DNA of 47,194 nt from JAPLKX01 sp035530195 (lineage in GTDB: Bacteria; Hydrogenedentota; Hydrogenedentia; Hydrogenedentales; SLHB01): assembly GCA_035530195.1 (NCBI GenBank), contig DATKVG010000093.1:1-47194 (forward strand), in the 5' to 3' direction. The translations under genes were made by a program, and so were the position numbers. Positions 25,145 through 34,337 of the stretch are shown one piece after another. Within the stretch, counting starts at the first letter, position 1. Each line of letters opens with the position of its first letter. The notes beneath the pieces are model-generated. The model saw only the letters and a program-made list of their open reading frames with translations. It was not told where the DNA came from and ran no database searches.

Positions 25145-25912
25145 CTAGCATCGCACAGGCACGCCGTGATTTGCAAGAAAATCTTTGGCCTGGCGGATGG
25201 TGTATTCCTGGAAGTGAAAAATGGAGGCCGCGAGGGCGGCATCGGCCCCTCCCTCCTGGAGGACGGCGCGGAGGTGTTCGAGGTTTCCGGCGCCGCCGCT
25301 GGCGATGACGGGCACGCCGACGGCGTCGGCCACGGCGCGGGTGAGCGCGATGTCGTAGCCGTTTTTGGCGCCGTCGCAGTCCATGCCGGTCACGAGGATT
25401 TCGCCCGCGCCTCGGCGTTCGGCCTCTTTCGCCCACTCGACCGGCTCGAGTTCGGTGGGCCTCCCGCCGTCGCGGCCGCCGTGGCTTTTGACGACGTAGC
25501 GGCCGCCAGGCATTCGTTTGGCGTCGATGGCGACGACGATGCACTGCGAGCCAAACCGGCCCGCGGCCTCGTCGATGAAATCGGGGTTTTCAATGGCGGG
25601 CGTGTTGACGGACACCTTGTCGGCTCCGGCGGCGAGGAGCCGGCGAATATCATCGATGGTTCTGATGCCGCCGCCGACGCACAGCGGCATGAAAACTTGG
25701 TCGGCGGTGTGCCGGACGACGTCGAGCATGGTGTCGCGGTTGTCGGTGGAGGCGCGGATGTCGAGGAATACGAGTTCGTCGGCCTCTTCCTCGTCGTATC
25801 GTTTAGCAATTTCCACCGGGTCACCGGCGTCGCGGAGCCCAAGAAAATTGACGCCTTTAACGACGCGGCCGTCGGCGACGTCGAGGCACGGGATTATGCG
25901 CCTTGCCAACAT
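25145..25912 (-). CDS. hisF: Imidazole glycerol phosphate synthase, cyclase subunit
   Basis: This is a 255-residue TIM-barrel enzyme. It uses ammonia from HisH to turn PRFAR into imidazole glycerol phosphate and AICAR. The catalytic aspartates are D11 (IIPCLDVADGRVVKG) and D130 (VVAIDAKR). The phosphate-binding loops are CVGGGIRT and ASGGAGNLEHL. Length is normal and the protein is complete. hisH and hisA are not in the window, so the histidine genes are scattered. It sits 42 bp downstream of the AmaP-like gene and upstream of hisI on the same strand, as part of the long minus-strand run. Confidence 0.96.
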   Translation of the reverse strand: MLARRIIPCLDVADGRVVKGVNFLGLRDAGDPVEIAKRYDEEEADELVFLDIRASTDNRDTMLDVVRHTADQVFMPLCVGGGIRTIDDIRRLLAAGADKVSVNTPAIENPDFIDEAAGRFGSQCIVVAIDAKRMPGGRYVVKSHGGRDGGRPTELEPVEWAKEAERRGAGEILVTGMDCDGAKNGYDIALTRAVADAVGVPVIASGGAGNLEHLRAVLQEGGADAALAASIFHFQEYTIRQAKDFLANHGVPVRC

Positions 25913-25954
25913 TTATGCCCTGCTAATCCGCGTTCACAATTCAAGACGCGGCTC

Positions 25955-26674
25955 CTAGTGTGTCTCTTCTTCGCCGCCAGAGTTCGAAGCGGCCGGCTCC
26001 TCCTCGGGCGGGTGGGTTTCCTCCGGCTCAAACGCGGTGCTGACCACAGGCTCTTGTGCGGCGCGTTCTTCGACGACGGGCGGGACTGGTACGGGCGCGG
26101 GATGGGCCTCTTTTGTTTCGACGGGCGGCGCCGGTTGGGCCGGTGTGACGCTGACGATGATGCCGGGCACGTCCAGCTTTCCCATAACGATTTCTTCGAC
26201 GCCGAGGATGTTGATGGCGGTGTCGCGCAGGTGTTTTTGGACTTTGCCGACGATTTCGCTGACGCCCGCCGCTTCGGACCCTTTGTAAATCCACAGCGAG
26301 CCCGTGACCTCGGCCCTGCGGTTGTCTTCTGAGGGGATCAGTCGCACGGAAATCTTCTTTACTTCGGGCATTTTGCTCACGATGCGGTTGAGCGTGGCCT
26401 CGATTGAATCGAGGTGGATGGTGACCTCGCCGTACTCGCCGGGAAACGAAATGGTGTTGCGCCTCTTTTTGCGCGACAGCGGCAGCAGGCCCAGCAGGCC
26501 CAGGATAAACAGCAAAGACCCGCCCACCGGCGCCAACTGCACCCAGCGTTCGTCTACAAAGGCTATCACCCGTTCGTACAGGGGGACCTGAAAATACATC
26601 GCCACCAGAAGCACGCCCGCCGCCAGCACCACCAGGCTCAACAGCTTGAACACCACGATGTGCACGATTCGCAT
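25955..26674 (-). CDS. AmaP/Asp23-like membrane-anchored protein
   Basis: This 239-residue protein has two N-terminal membrane helices (LLSLVVLAAGVLLVAMYF and APVGGSLLFILGLLGLLPL), followed by a basic RKKRR stretch. A domain of about 100 residues (EVTIHLDSIEATLNRIVSKM, EIVGKVQKHLRDTAINILGV) resembles Asp23 and the alkaline-shock anchor AmaP. The last 70 residues are a Pro/Glu-rich tail. In Gram-positive bacteria AmaP tethers Asp23 to the membrane and links to envelope stress; here the function is inferred. It directly follows efp in transcription order. An Asp23 family gene also lies in the same region as aroQ-pepP-efp in bacilli, which supports the assignment. The start codon lacks a good ribosome-binding site. 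Confidence 0.7.
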   Translation of the reverse strand: MRIVHIVVFKLLSLVVLAAGVLLVAMYFQVPLYERVIAFVDERWVQLAPVGGSLLFILGLLGLLPLSRKKRRNTISFPGEYGEVTIHLDSIEATLNRIVSKMPEVKKISVRLIPSEDNRRAEVTGSLWIYKGSEAAGVSEIVGKVQKHLRDTAINILGVEEIVMGKLDVPGIIVSVTPAQPAPPVETKEAHPAPVPVPPVVEERAAQEPVVSTAFEPEETHPPEEEPAASNSGGEEETH

Positions 26675-26742
26675 TAGGAGTCTATCCTTTCCCGCGCAGG
26701 CGGCTCGCCGTACGTTTTGTCAAGCCCATAATTTTCCCACAG

Positions 26743-27303
26743 TCAACTCGCCCGCTCGATATACGCGCCGGTCCGCGTGTCGACCCGGATCACCTCGCCT
26801 TCCTGCACGAACAACGGCACCTGGACGGTCGCGCCGGTTTCGAGCACGGCGGGTTTTGTGCCGCCGGTAGCGCGGTCGCCCTGAACGCCGGGGTCGCACT
26901 GCGTGATCTGGAGTACCACGAAAAACGGCACTTCTACCATGATGACGCGGCCGTTGTAGAACATGAGGGTCACGTCGGTTTGCTCTTTCATCCACTTGGC
27001 CTTGTCGCCGACGATGTCCTCGCCGACTTCGAGCTGTTCGTAGGTTTCCTTGTGCATGAAATGAAAAAAATCGCCGTCGTGGTAGAGGTACTGCCAGACC
27101 TGGCCTTCAATACGGGCTTCATCAAACTTTTCGCCGGACCGGAAGGTTTTTTCGAGCACGCGGCCGGTAAGAACGTTTTTGAACTTCGTGCGCACGAACG
27201 CGCCGCCCTTTCCGGGCTTGACGTGCTGGAACTCGACGATCTGCATCAGGTCGCCGTCCAGCACAATCACCATCCCGTTTCTGAAATCCGCCGTGGATAT
27301 CAT
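26743..27303 (-). CDS. efp: Translation elongation factor P
   Basis: This is a 186-residue EF-P that relieves ribosome stalling at polyproline. The KOW-like domain I carries the loop VKPGKGGAF with K32 at its tip, the residue lysylated by EpmA in species that modify EF-P. The two OB domains follow (VTLMFYNGRVIMVEVPFFVV; VQVPLFVQEGEVIRVDTRTGAYIERA). The ATG at 27303 overlaps the stop of the M24 peptidase gene by four bases, which fixes the start. I see no EpmA or EpmB gene here. The A2M and ligase proteins in this window have long proline-rich linkers, which are typical clients of EF-P. Confidence 0.96.
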   Translation of the reverse strand: MISTADFRNGMVIVLDGDLMQIVEFQHVKPGKGGAFVRTKFKNVLTGRVLEKTFRSGEKFDEARIEGQVWQYLYHDGDFFHFMHKETYEQLEVGEDIVGDKAKWMKEQTDVTLMFYNGRVIMVEVPFFVVLQITQCDPGVQGDRATGGTKPAVLETGATVQVPLFVQEGEVIRVDTRTGAYIERAS

Positions 27304-28385
27304 TTCTCCAACACCTTTAATTCCTTCGGCGTGCGTGTAAGGATTTCGCACCCCTGTTCCGTTACGACCACCAGGTCTTCGATGCGCACCCCGCCCTCGC
27401 CCGGCAAATAGATGCCCGGCTCGACCGTCACCACCATACCCGCATCGAGAACCGCCTCGGACTCCGAATTCAGCCGCGGGCTTTCGTGGACTTCAATCCC
27501 GACGCCATGGCCGAGACCATGCCCGAAGTGTTTGCCGTAGCCCGCCTTGTCGATTAAGTCGCGCGCCAGCGCATCGACATCGCGGCATCGCACGCCGGCC
27601 CGCACCTGGCCGAGCGCAGCCTGCTGCGCAGCAAGGACAACCTGATAAATCTCATCAAACCACGTCCCGGGAATCGTAGCGTATGAAAACGTTCTAGTCA
27701 AGTCAGCGCAGTAGCCGTCCCTGCGGCACCCCATGTCAATCAGGATGATATCGCCGGGCCTCAACCGGCGGGGGCCGGGCCGGCCGTGGGGCAGCGAACT
27801 GCGCGAGCCGAACAGTACGATAGTCGGGAACGACGGCCCGATGGCGCCGCGCCGTTTGAATTCATACTCGATCCGTGCGGCGAGTTCCATCTCCGTGCAG
27901 CCTTCCTTGACGGCGTCCAGCACGTCGACCAACACGCCTTCGGCCAGTTCGGAGGCGCCGCGGATATGCTCGAGCTCCTCGCTGGATTTTACCACCCGCA
28001 ACCCGGTAACCAGCCCCGAGACGGCAACAAACGGGCCGTCATAGGCGGCCTCGAGCAGGTTGAGCTGGCCTACGGTGAGCGCGTCCGGGTCGTACGCGAC
28101 CATCCCCGGCTCGATCGCCTCGAGTGGCTTGCCGACGGCCGCGATGAAACTGCCTTTTGCCTCTTCAATGCGGCAATTGGCGACCTCGACCCGGGCCTGC
28201 TCGATGAACCGGCCGTCGCACAGGAAAACAGACTCATCGCCCGTGACGATAAGCGCCGACTTGTCGCCCGTGAAGCCGGTGAGGTAGAAATTGTCGGGTT
28301 CGGACAGGCTGAGGCAGGCGTCAGCCTCCGTCCGGGCCATTTTTTGCCGCACGGCCTCGATCCGGTCTTGATACGCCGCGCCCAT
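27300..28385 (-). CDS. M24-family Xaa-Pro aminopeptidase
   Basis: This 361-residue metallopeptidase has an N-terminal creatinase-like domain (LSEPDNFYLTGFTGDKSALIV) and the pita-bread catalytic domain. The dimetal ligands are visible in order: the Asp pair in ILIDMGCRRDGYCADLTRTF, His in FGHGLGHGVGIEVHESP, Glu in VVTVEPGIYLPGEGGVRIED and the last Glu in that same block. It should release N-terminal residues before proline, and dipeptidase (PepQ) activity is an alternative. It lies four bases downstream of aroQ and overlaps efp by four bases, the same aroQ-peptidase-efp order found in bacilli, so co-expression is likely. Confidence 0.93.
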   Translation of the reverse strand: MGAAYQDRIEAVRQKMARTEADACLSLSEPDNFYLTGFTGDKSALIVTGDESVFLCDGRFIEQARVEVANCRIEEAKGSFIAAVGKPLEAIEPGMVAYDPDALTVGQLNLLEAAYDGPFVAVSGLVTGLRVVKSSEELEHIRGASELAEGVLVDVLDAVKEGCTEMELAARIEYEFKRRGAIGPSFPTIVLFGSRSSLPHGRPGPRRLRPGDIILIDMGCRRDGYCADLTRTFSYATIPGTWFDEIYQVVLAAQQAALGQVRAGVRCRDVDALARDLIDKAGYGKHFGHGLGHGVGIEVHESPRLNSESEAVLDAGMVVTVEPGIYLPGEGGVRIEDLVVVTEQGCEILTRTPKELKVLEK

Positions 28386-28389
28386 TTAG

Positions 28390-28824
28390 TTATCCATTGA
28401 CAAGCCGGGCCGCGGCGAGCAGGGCGAGCCGGTAGCTGTCGGCGCCAAACCCGCTGATGACGCCTTTTACGACGGGGCTGATGTAGCTGTGGCGCCGGAA
28501 ATCTTCCCGGGCGTAAACGTTGCTGAGATGGACTTCGATTGCGGGCACGGCCAGTGCGGCGATGGTGTCGCGGAGCGCCACGCTGGTGTGGGTGTAACCG
28601 GCGGGGTTGATGATGAGGACATCTGCCCAGCCAACCGCCTGCTGGACGGCGGTGACCAATTCGCCCTCCGAGTTCGATTGCACCGTCCGGACTTCGGCGC
28701 CGAGCCGGACGCCTTCCTCGATGAGCATGGCGTTAATCTGGTCGAGCGTTTTACTGCCGTAGAGGTCGGGTTCTCGGGTTCCCAGCATGTTGAGGTTGGG
28801 TCCGTGCACCACCAGTATGCGCAT
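28390..28824 (-). CDS. aroQ: 3-dehydroquinate dehydratase, type II
   Basis: This is a 144-residue dodecameric shikimate-pathway enzyme that dehydrates 3-dehydroquinate. The start MRILVVHGPNLNMLGTREPD is characteristic. Catalytic residues are Y22 (LYGS), N73 (INPAGYTHTS) and H99 (EVHLSNVYAREDFR), and the GFGADSYRLAL end is normal. It is complete. Its product route feeds chorismate, the substrate of TrpE downstream in the same gene run. It starts the conserved aroQ-peptidase-efp trio, about 55 bp after the O-antigen-ligase-like gene. Confidence 0.97.
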   Translation of the reverse strand: MRILVVHGPNLNMLGTREPDLYGSKTLDQINAMLIEEGVRLGAEVRTVQSNSEGELVTAVQQAVGWADVLIINPAGYTHTSVALRDTIAALAVPAIEVHLSNVYAREDFRRHSYISPVVKGVISGFGADSYRLALLAAARLVNG

Positions 28825-28879
28825 GATTGGTCTCCTCCCGGCGCACGGGCTGGCCCGGGCGCACGCTTATGCCGCGGTG

Positions 28880-31612
28880 TCAGAACCGGAGTTCGGCGGC
28901 TTCCAGGTCGCCCGCGCGGCGTATCAACTCCCAGGCTTCCTTAGTCATCTGTTCGGCTTCCGGCGAAGTTTGGCCGGTTGCCGCTTTGGCCGCCCGCCTC
29001 AATGTCCGGCCGTAATTTAGCATGGCGTTCCCATACTGGCGCAAGACGTTCCCGGATGACGGGAACAGTTCCGCCGCCTTTTTGAATTCCGCCAGCCCGT
29101 CGTCCATCAGGCGCGTCCATGTAGTGCTGTCGGTTTCGATGTTGGCCCGCATCCACAACGCGTTGCCCAGCATCAACCGGTATCCAAATTCCCGCGGGCT
29201 GCGGCGGACGCTTTCCTGCGCCCAGGTCAGGTCGTCCAGGACGTACTGCCGGCGGGCCTCGCCGTCCGGCAGCGAATGGGTCAGCAGGTCGTACCATTTG
29301 GTCAGTTCCGCGGACAATTCGGCGTCGTACGGAAAGATGGTGTCGGCATCTTTGAGTTGAGAAAGCCACGCGTCCGCATAGGGCAGGATCTGCTGTTTGG
29401 CTTTCTCGAAGTCGCTTACCACAAACAAGGCCTCGCGCGGGATGGGTTCGTCCGGGCGGAGCCGCCGCATCGTGCCGGGCTTGTTCCCGGCGACCTGGAA
29501 CGAACCGGCGCTCTCGAGCGCGCTCCTCAACGGCACGAGACCGGACAGGTGCGTGCCGGCAATTGCCCGCGGTTTTGTAGCCTTTTCTGTCTCTTCCGGC
29601 AGGGGGAAGAAAAACTTGGCCTCGTAAAAGAGTTGCTTCAACTTCTGGTCGTCGCCGACGCCCAGAAAATCACCGCGGCCCTTGATGAAATCCGACAGGT
29701 AGACCCTGAATGCCATGCCGGCCACCAGTGCCGCCATCAACAACAGCGGCAGCGACACGAGTTGATAGATTGACCGCCGCTTTACCGAGCCTGCCGCAGC
29801 CACGGGCCCAGCTCCCTCTTCTTTCACCAAGCCGCGGGATACCAGCAGGCCCGCCGCCAGAAACGCGAAGAATGCGACGGATGGATCGTAGAAGTCGAAA
29901 TCGATAACCGCATGCGCCAGAACCGCCAGCAGGCCCGTGTAAAGGCCCAGCAGTTCCCAGCGCCTTGTCCCATCCTCCTCCCGAAGTACCCGCTTAAGGC
30001 CCCACCACGCCAGGTAAAGCCAAAACGAGCAGAAAAAGGCAAAACCCAGGATGCCGGTTTCGCACAGGGCCTGCAGGTAGTCGTTGTGCGCCACGGTAAC
30101 CGCGCCGGCGCCCGCACGTCTGTAGTTGGGATAACACGCGCCGAAGTTGCCCCAGCCAACCCCGGTCCAGAAGTTGTCCAGCGCCATGTATACGCCGGTA
30201 CGCCAGTATGAAAGCCTTAGCCGGACCGTGGCGCCGCTGGCGAGGTCGGAGGCGGTCATGTCGCGGCCCTGAGTGGTGAGGTTGCCCGTATCCACTTGAC
30301 CGGGTTGGGCCGGCGCGGTCGGCGCGGGCGCGGCCGGGGCCGCTTGGGCCGGGGCGGCTTGTGTTGTGGGCGCAGGCGCGGGCGTGTCGGCGGCCAGGAG
30401 GGCGGCAAGCAGTACCGCCAGCAGCAGGCCGGCCGCCGCCGGGACGGCTTTCACCCCTTTCCCGCGCAAGAAGCCCCGGCGTGCGGCTGCCAGCACCGCC
30501 GCAACGAGCACGGTCGCCATTACGAGGGCCAGCATCCCGCCGCGGGAGTAGGTCAGCCACAGCATCCACACCTCTCCCACGACCAGCAACGGGAGCACGC
30601 CCACCCGCGTCCAAAGGCCGAGGTACGGGAAACCGCCCCGTTTCAGGGCGACGGCCGCGCCCCCTGCGAGCGCCACCGGGGCTATCACCACAAACACGGC
30701 AAACGGCAGCCAGTTGGCGGGGTCCGCCCAGGCAATCGCACGCAGGCCGCCGGCGGCTGCGCGCATGCTGAGAATGAGCGTGACGGTAAAATATGTGATA
30801 CAGACCAATGCCAGCCACGTCAGCGATACGGTAAGCGTAACAGCCAGCGGGGATGCTTCCACCGGAGGTTCGGGCGCGGCCGGCTGTTGACGCCGGCGCG
30901 CAAATGCCCGGAACGATTGGATCGTTTCGGCGAACGTGATGGGGATGGCAAGGATCAGGAAACCGGCGAGCGCGTTGGGAAACAGCAAGGACCCGGAAGC
31001 CCGGTTGGTCTGGAGGCGGTGTATGAGCTGGGCGCTGTCCGTGTCGCCGCCCAGCCGGGTGCGCAACACGTACGAGTCGGCCATCACCATCTGGCGCATC
31101 ATGGGCAGGATGTAGCTGAAATGGACGAAGCTGTAAAGGGTCTCGACCAGGAACGAGGCGATCAAGGCGGTCAGGACGATGGCGATGCCGGTGCGCGACC
31201 GCACGCCGTTCACGACCGCCAAGAAGAGGAAGAAATGCCCCGCCCAGATTACGGCCGCGCGATAGGTGGTGCTGTACTGGACGGTCGTTGCCAGCGTCAT
31301 CAGCCCGGCCAGCCAGAAACACCCAAGCACGACCGTTCCCAACTTGAATCGAGGCTCCGCGCCGCGCATCAGCATCCGCGCCAGAAAAAGACAGGCCAAG
31401 AGCAGGATGCCCCACACAAAATAAAAGTTGTCGGTTGGCCACGTGGCGCCGTCAAGTAACGGCCGGGCCAGAATCAGCGGGACAAGCCCGAGCGCGATCG
31501 GCTCGCGCAGGACGCGCCGCCAAAGTGGATCGGCGAACTGGACGGAGTCGTCCGACACGGGCCTAATCGGCGGCGGGGCGGGAGCAGCACCCGCCTTTTT
31601 TGTCTTTGCCAT
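28880..31612 (-). CDS. O-antigen-ligase-like (Wzy_C) membrane protein with TPR-like tail, second copy
   Basis: This protein of about 910 residues belongs to the O-antigen ligase/polymerase superfamily. After a Pro/Ala-rich cytoplasmic start come some ten or more membrane helices. A Pro/Ala-rich loop of about 40 residues is followed by the Wzy_C signature region VGWGNFGACYPNYRRAGAG and then HNDYLQALCETGILG. The C-terminal 300 residues are soluble, with a TPR-like helix pair (GLAEFKKAAELFPSSGNVLRQYGNAMLNYG). It should polymerise or transfer lipid-linked glycan at the outer face of the inner membrane. I use the ATG at 31612; an ATG at 31663 inside the end of the upstream gene is possible. It is a tandem paralogue of 31641-34337, starting with the same PLWRRVLREPIA block. 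Confidence 0.85.
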   Translation of the reverse strand: MAKTKKAGAAPAPPPIRPVSDDSVQFADPLWRRVLREPIALGLVPLILARPLLDGATWPTDNFYFVWGILLLACLFLARMLMRGAEPRFKLGTVVLGCFWLAGLMTLATTVQYSTTYRAAVIWAGHFFLFLAVVNGVRSRTGIAIVLTALIASFLVETLYSFVHFSYILPMMRQMVMADSYVLRTRLGGDTDSAQLIHRLQTNRASGSLLFPNALAGFLILAIPITFAETIQSFRAFARRRQQPAAPEPPVEASPLAVTLTVSLTWLALVCITYFTVTLILSMRAAAGGLRAIAWADPANWLPFAVFVVIAPVALAGGAAVALKRGGFPYLGLWTRVGVLPLLVVGEVWMLWLTYSRGGMLALVMATVLVAAVLAAARRGFLRGKGVKAVPAAAGLLLAVLLAALLAADTPAPAPTTQAAPAQAAPAAPAPTAPAQPGQVDTGNLTTQGRDMTASDLASGATVRLRLSYWRTGVYMALDNFWTGVGWGNFGACYPNYRRAGAGAVTVAHNDYLQALCETGILGFAFFCSFWLYLAWWGLKRVLREEDGTRRWELLGLYTGLLAVLAHAVIDFDFYDPSVAFFAFLAAGLLVSRGLVKEEGAGPVAAAGSVKRRSIYQLVSLPLLLMAALVAGMAFRVYLSDFIKGRGDFLGVGDDQKLKQLFYEAKFFFPLPEETEKATKPRAIAGTHLSGLVPLRSALESAGSFQVAGNKPGTMRRLRPDEPIPREALFVVSDFEKAKQQILPYADAWLSQLKDADTIFPYDAELSAELTKWYDLLTHSLPDGEARRQYVLDDLTWAQESVRRSPREFGYRLMLGNALWMRANIETDSTTWTRLMDDGLAEFKKAAELFPSSGNVLRQYGNAMLNYGRTLRRAAKAATGQTSPEAEQMTKEAWELIRRAGDLEAAELRF

Positions 31613-31640
31613 TATCAGTTTATTACCTTGCTCTATCGCC

Positions 31641-34337
31641 TCAAACGCCCCGCGCAAGTTCATCGGCGCGCCGGAGTACCTGTTCGCCTTCTTTTACTAG
31701 GCGTGTGGCTTCATCGGCCAAGGTTGTGCCTTGCGTGGCGTCTTTTTGGAGCGCCTGCCCGTACTTCACCAGCGCCTGGCCGTATGCGCGGGTCGTATCG
31801 GGGCTCGAGGGATATAATTGCATCGCCTGCTTGTACGCCTCGAGTCCTTCCTCGAAATAACGCCGCCGTGCCGCGCCCGACGGCTCGATATTCGCCCGCA
31901 GCCACAGCGACTTCGCCAGCGCCGTCCGGTACTGGAACTCGCGGGGGCTGCGGCGCACGGTTTCCTGCGCCCACTTGGCGTATTCAAGGATATACCGGCT
32001 GCGGGTGTCGCCGTCCGGCAACGCAAACACCATCAGATCGTACCATTTCATGAAGTAACCGGCCAGTTTGGCGTCGTGCGGGTACATTTTGTCGGCGCGT
32101 TGCAGCAGCCCCAGCCACGCGTCCACGTACGGCAACACTTGCTGCTTGGCTTTCTCGATGTCGTTAACGACGTAGAAGGCACTGTTGGGGACCGCTTCGT
32201 CCGGCTGCACCATGCGGATTTTCGGGGGGTTGCCGTCGCGGCCGCCATCGCGGACAACGAACCTTCCGATGGCTTGCAGCGCGGCCGTGTCCGTCACGAG
32301 CCCGCCGAGATGACGGGCCAGTACGGGCTTTGGTTTCGGAGCCGGGTCACCGATGGGGGGGAAGAAGAATCGTCCGTCGCTAAAGATCTGGTCGAGTTTC
32401 TGATCGTCGCCCACCGCCAGGAACCGGTACCCGCCGGTGATCAGATCGGCGATATAAACACGCAGGCCCATGCCGCAAATCAGCGCCGCAAACAGGAGGA
32501 TTGGCAAGGCCAGGATCTGGTTGGCGCCGCGGGCCGTGGTCTTGGCGGGGGCTGGCTCGGGCGCATCAACGAGCGCGCGCGAAACCAACAGGCTCGCCAC
32601 GAGGAACGCGAAAAACGAAAGGGCGGGGTTGAAAAAACTGAAGTCCACGAGCGAATGGGCCAGAAACGCCAGCAGGCCCGCGTTCAGGCCGATCAAGGTC
32701 CATCGCTCGGCAGTGTCCGGCTCGCGGCAAATGCGCACCGCAGCCCATGCCATAAAATACAACCAAAATGCCATGAACAGGCCAAAACCAATGATGCCGG
32801 TTTCGCACAGGATCTGGAGGTAGTCGTTGTGGGCCGCCTTGACCTCGCCGGCCCCGGGGCGCTTGTAGTTCGGGTAGACGGTGCCGAAATTGCCGAGGCC
32901 GACACCGGTCCAGAAGTTGTCGAGTGCCATTCTGAGGCCCGTTTGCCAGTATGAAACCCGCAGCCGGAACGAAGCCGGGTTCATCAGATCGGCCACGGTC
33001 AGGTCCATGCCCTCTTTGGTGATGGGGATAGCCGCGGGCGGCGCGGTCCCCGTGGCTGCGGGTGCGGGCTGCGGAGGCGATGGACGAGGCGGCGCCTGGC
33101 CTGTCAAAGCCGGAAGCGTTGCGAGTAGGAGCAGGGCGGCGGTTACGGAGGCGGCCTTGCCGTATTGGCGCGCGCGCGTTGACCTCGCCACCACGATCAG
33201 CGCCGCTGACAATGCGGTTGCGCCGGCAATCGCCACCATACCGCCGCGCGAAAACGTCAACCAAAGCGCAACCGCCTCGACGACGAGCAACAGCGCCAGC
33301 AACACGCCGCGAACCCACAGCCATAAGACCCTGTAGCCCCGTTTTCTAAGCACAAAAGACATCAACGCCGCGATCAGCAACGGCGCGACGGCTGTCGTCG
33401 CACACCATAACCGGAAGTAATGCAAGCCGGCCCACCTCAGGCTGCCGTCGTCCATCCTGGCGAGGGGGCCGTGGCGCCAAACCATGTGCTTCCCCGGGGG
33501 GTATTCAAACAGGCCGATTGCTTCGGTAATCAGGTGAGCCACCGCCGCCAAGACAAGCCATATCGCCAGCGTCGTCAGCACCTGTTGCCAGGGCGAGGGC
33601 AAGTCCCGGGGCGACGCCGGAAGCTTCTTCCACAGTTCGCGCAAAGCCACGGCGGCCTCGCCCGCCACAACCGGCAGCGACAGGACAAGGAACGCGGCCA
33701 GGGCGTTGGGGTACAGCAGTGAGCCAAACGCCCGGTTCACCTGAAGGCGGTGCGCCAAAACGGCGCTGGCGATGTCGGCGCCGAACCGCGTTTGGACGAG
33801 GTGGGGGTCGCGCAACACGGTTTCGCGCACCAGGGGCAGAATGTATTGGTAGTGGAACAGGCTGTACGCGGATTCAGCAAAGACGGACGCCAAAAACGCC
33901 GTCAGCACGATGCCGAAACCGGTGCGCGTCCTCACGCCGTTCACGACCGCCAGGAACAGGAACACGTATCCGGCCCAGATGATCACCGACCGGTACGTCG
34001 AGTCGAATTGGACCGTCCACGCGAACGTAAGAAGACCGACCAGCCAAAACCCCGCCAGAAGCGCCGTGCCCCATTTAAACCTGGGTTCGGCTCCCTTCGC
34101 CAGCATCCGCACAACAAAAACGCACGCCAGCACGACAACGCCCCACACAAAATAAAAGTTGGCCGTCGGATAGGTGACACCGTCCAGCCATGGCCGCACC
34201 AGGATAAGCGGCGTGAGGCCGATGGCAATGGGCTCGCGCAGGACTCTGCGCCACAGCGGCTCTGGCTCCTTGGGTATTTCCGCGGGGGGCGAGACGGGAG
34301 CAGGGGCCGGTTTTCCCTTTCCCCGGCGGGCCCTCAT
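31641..34337 (-). CDS. O-antigen-ligase-like (Wzy_C) membrane protein with TPR-like tail, first copy
   Basis: This 898-residue protein has the same layout as its downstream neighbour: a short Pro-rich cytoplasmic start, PLWRRVLREPIAIGLTPLIL, and ten or more membrane helices. A Pro/Ala-rich loop, the ligase region FWTGVGLGNFGTVYPNYKR with AHNDYLQILCETGIIG, and a soluble C-terminus with TPR features (GLEAYKQAMQLYPSSPDTTRAYGQALVKYG) follow. The histidine and asparagine in AHNDYLQ and the Glu in LCETG are the family's usual conserved residues. Its start overlaps the end of the phosphoglycosyltransferase gene by four bases, implying coupled translation. Acceptor and repeat unit are unknown; function as a polymerase rather than a ligase is equally possible. 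Confidence 0.87.
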   Translation of the reverse strand: MRARRGKGKPAPAPVSPPAEIPKEPEPLWRRVLREPIAIGLTPLILVRPWLDGVTYPTANFYFVWGVVVLACVFVVRMLAKGAEPRFKWGTALLAGFWLVGLLTFAWTVQFDSTYRSVIIWAGYVFLFLAVVNGVRTRTGFGIVLTAFLASVFAESAYSLFHYQYILPLVRETVLRDPHLVQTRFGADIASAVLAHRLQVNRAFGSLLYPNALAAFLVLSLPVVAGEAAVALRELWKKLPASPRDLPSPWQQVLTTLAIWLVLAAVAHLITEAIGLFEYPPGKHMVWRHGPLARMDDGSLRWAGLHYFRLWCATTAVAPLLIAALMSFVLRKRGYRVLWLWVRGVLLALLLVVEAVALWLTFSRGGMVAIAGATALSAALIVVARSTRARQYGKAASVTAALLLLATLPALTGQAPPRPSPPQPAPAATGTAPPAAIPITKEGMDLTVADLMNPASFRLRVSYWQTGLRMALDNFWTGVGLGNFGTVYPNYKRPGAGEVKAAHNDYLQILCETGIIGFGLFMAFWLYFMAWAAVRICREPDTAERWTLIGLNAGLLAFLAHSLVDFSFFNPALSFFAFLVASLLVSRALVDAPEPAPAKTTARGANQILALPILLFAALICGMGLRVYIADLITGGYRFLAVGDDQKLDQIFSDGRFFFPPIGDPAPKPKPVLARHLGGLVTDTAALQAIGRFVVRDGGRDGNPPKIRMVQPDEAVPNSAFYVVNDIEKAKQQVLPYVDAWLGLLQRADKMYPHDAKLAGYFMKWYDLMVFALPDGDTRSRYILEYAKWAQETVRRSPREFQYRTALAKSLWLRANIEPSGAARRRYFEEGLEAYKQAMQLYPSSPDTTRAYGQALVKYGQALQKDATQGTTLADEATRLVKEGEQVLRRADELARGV

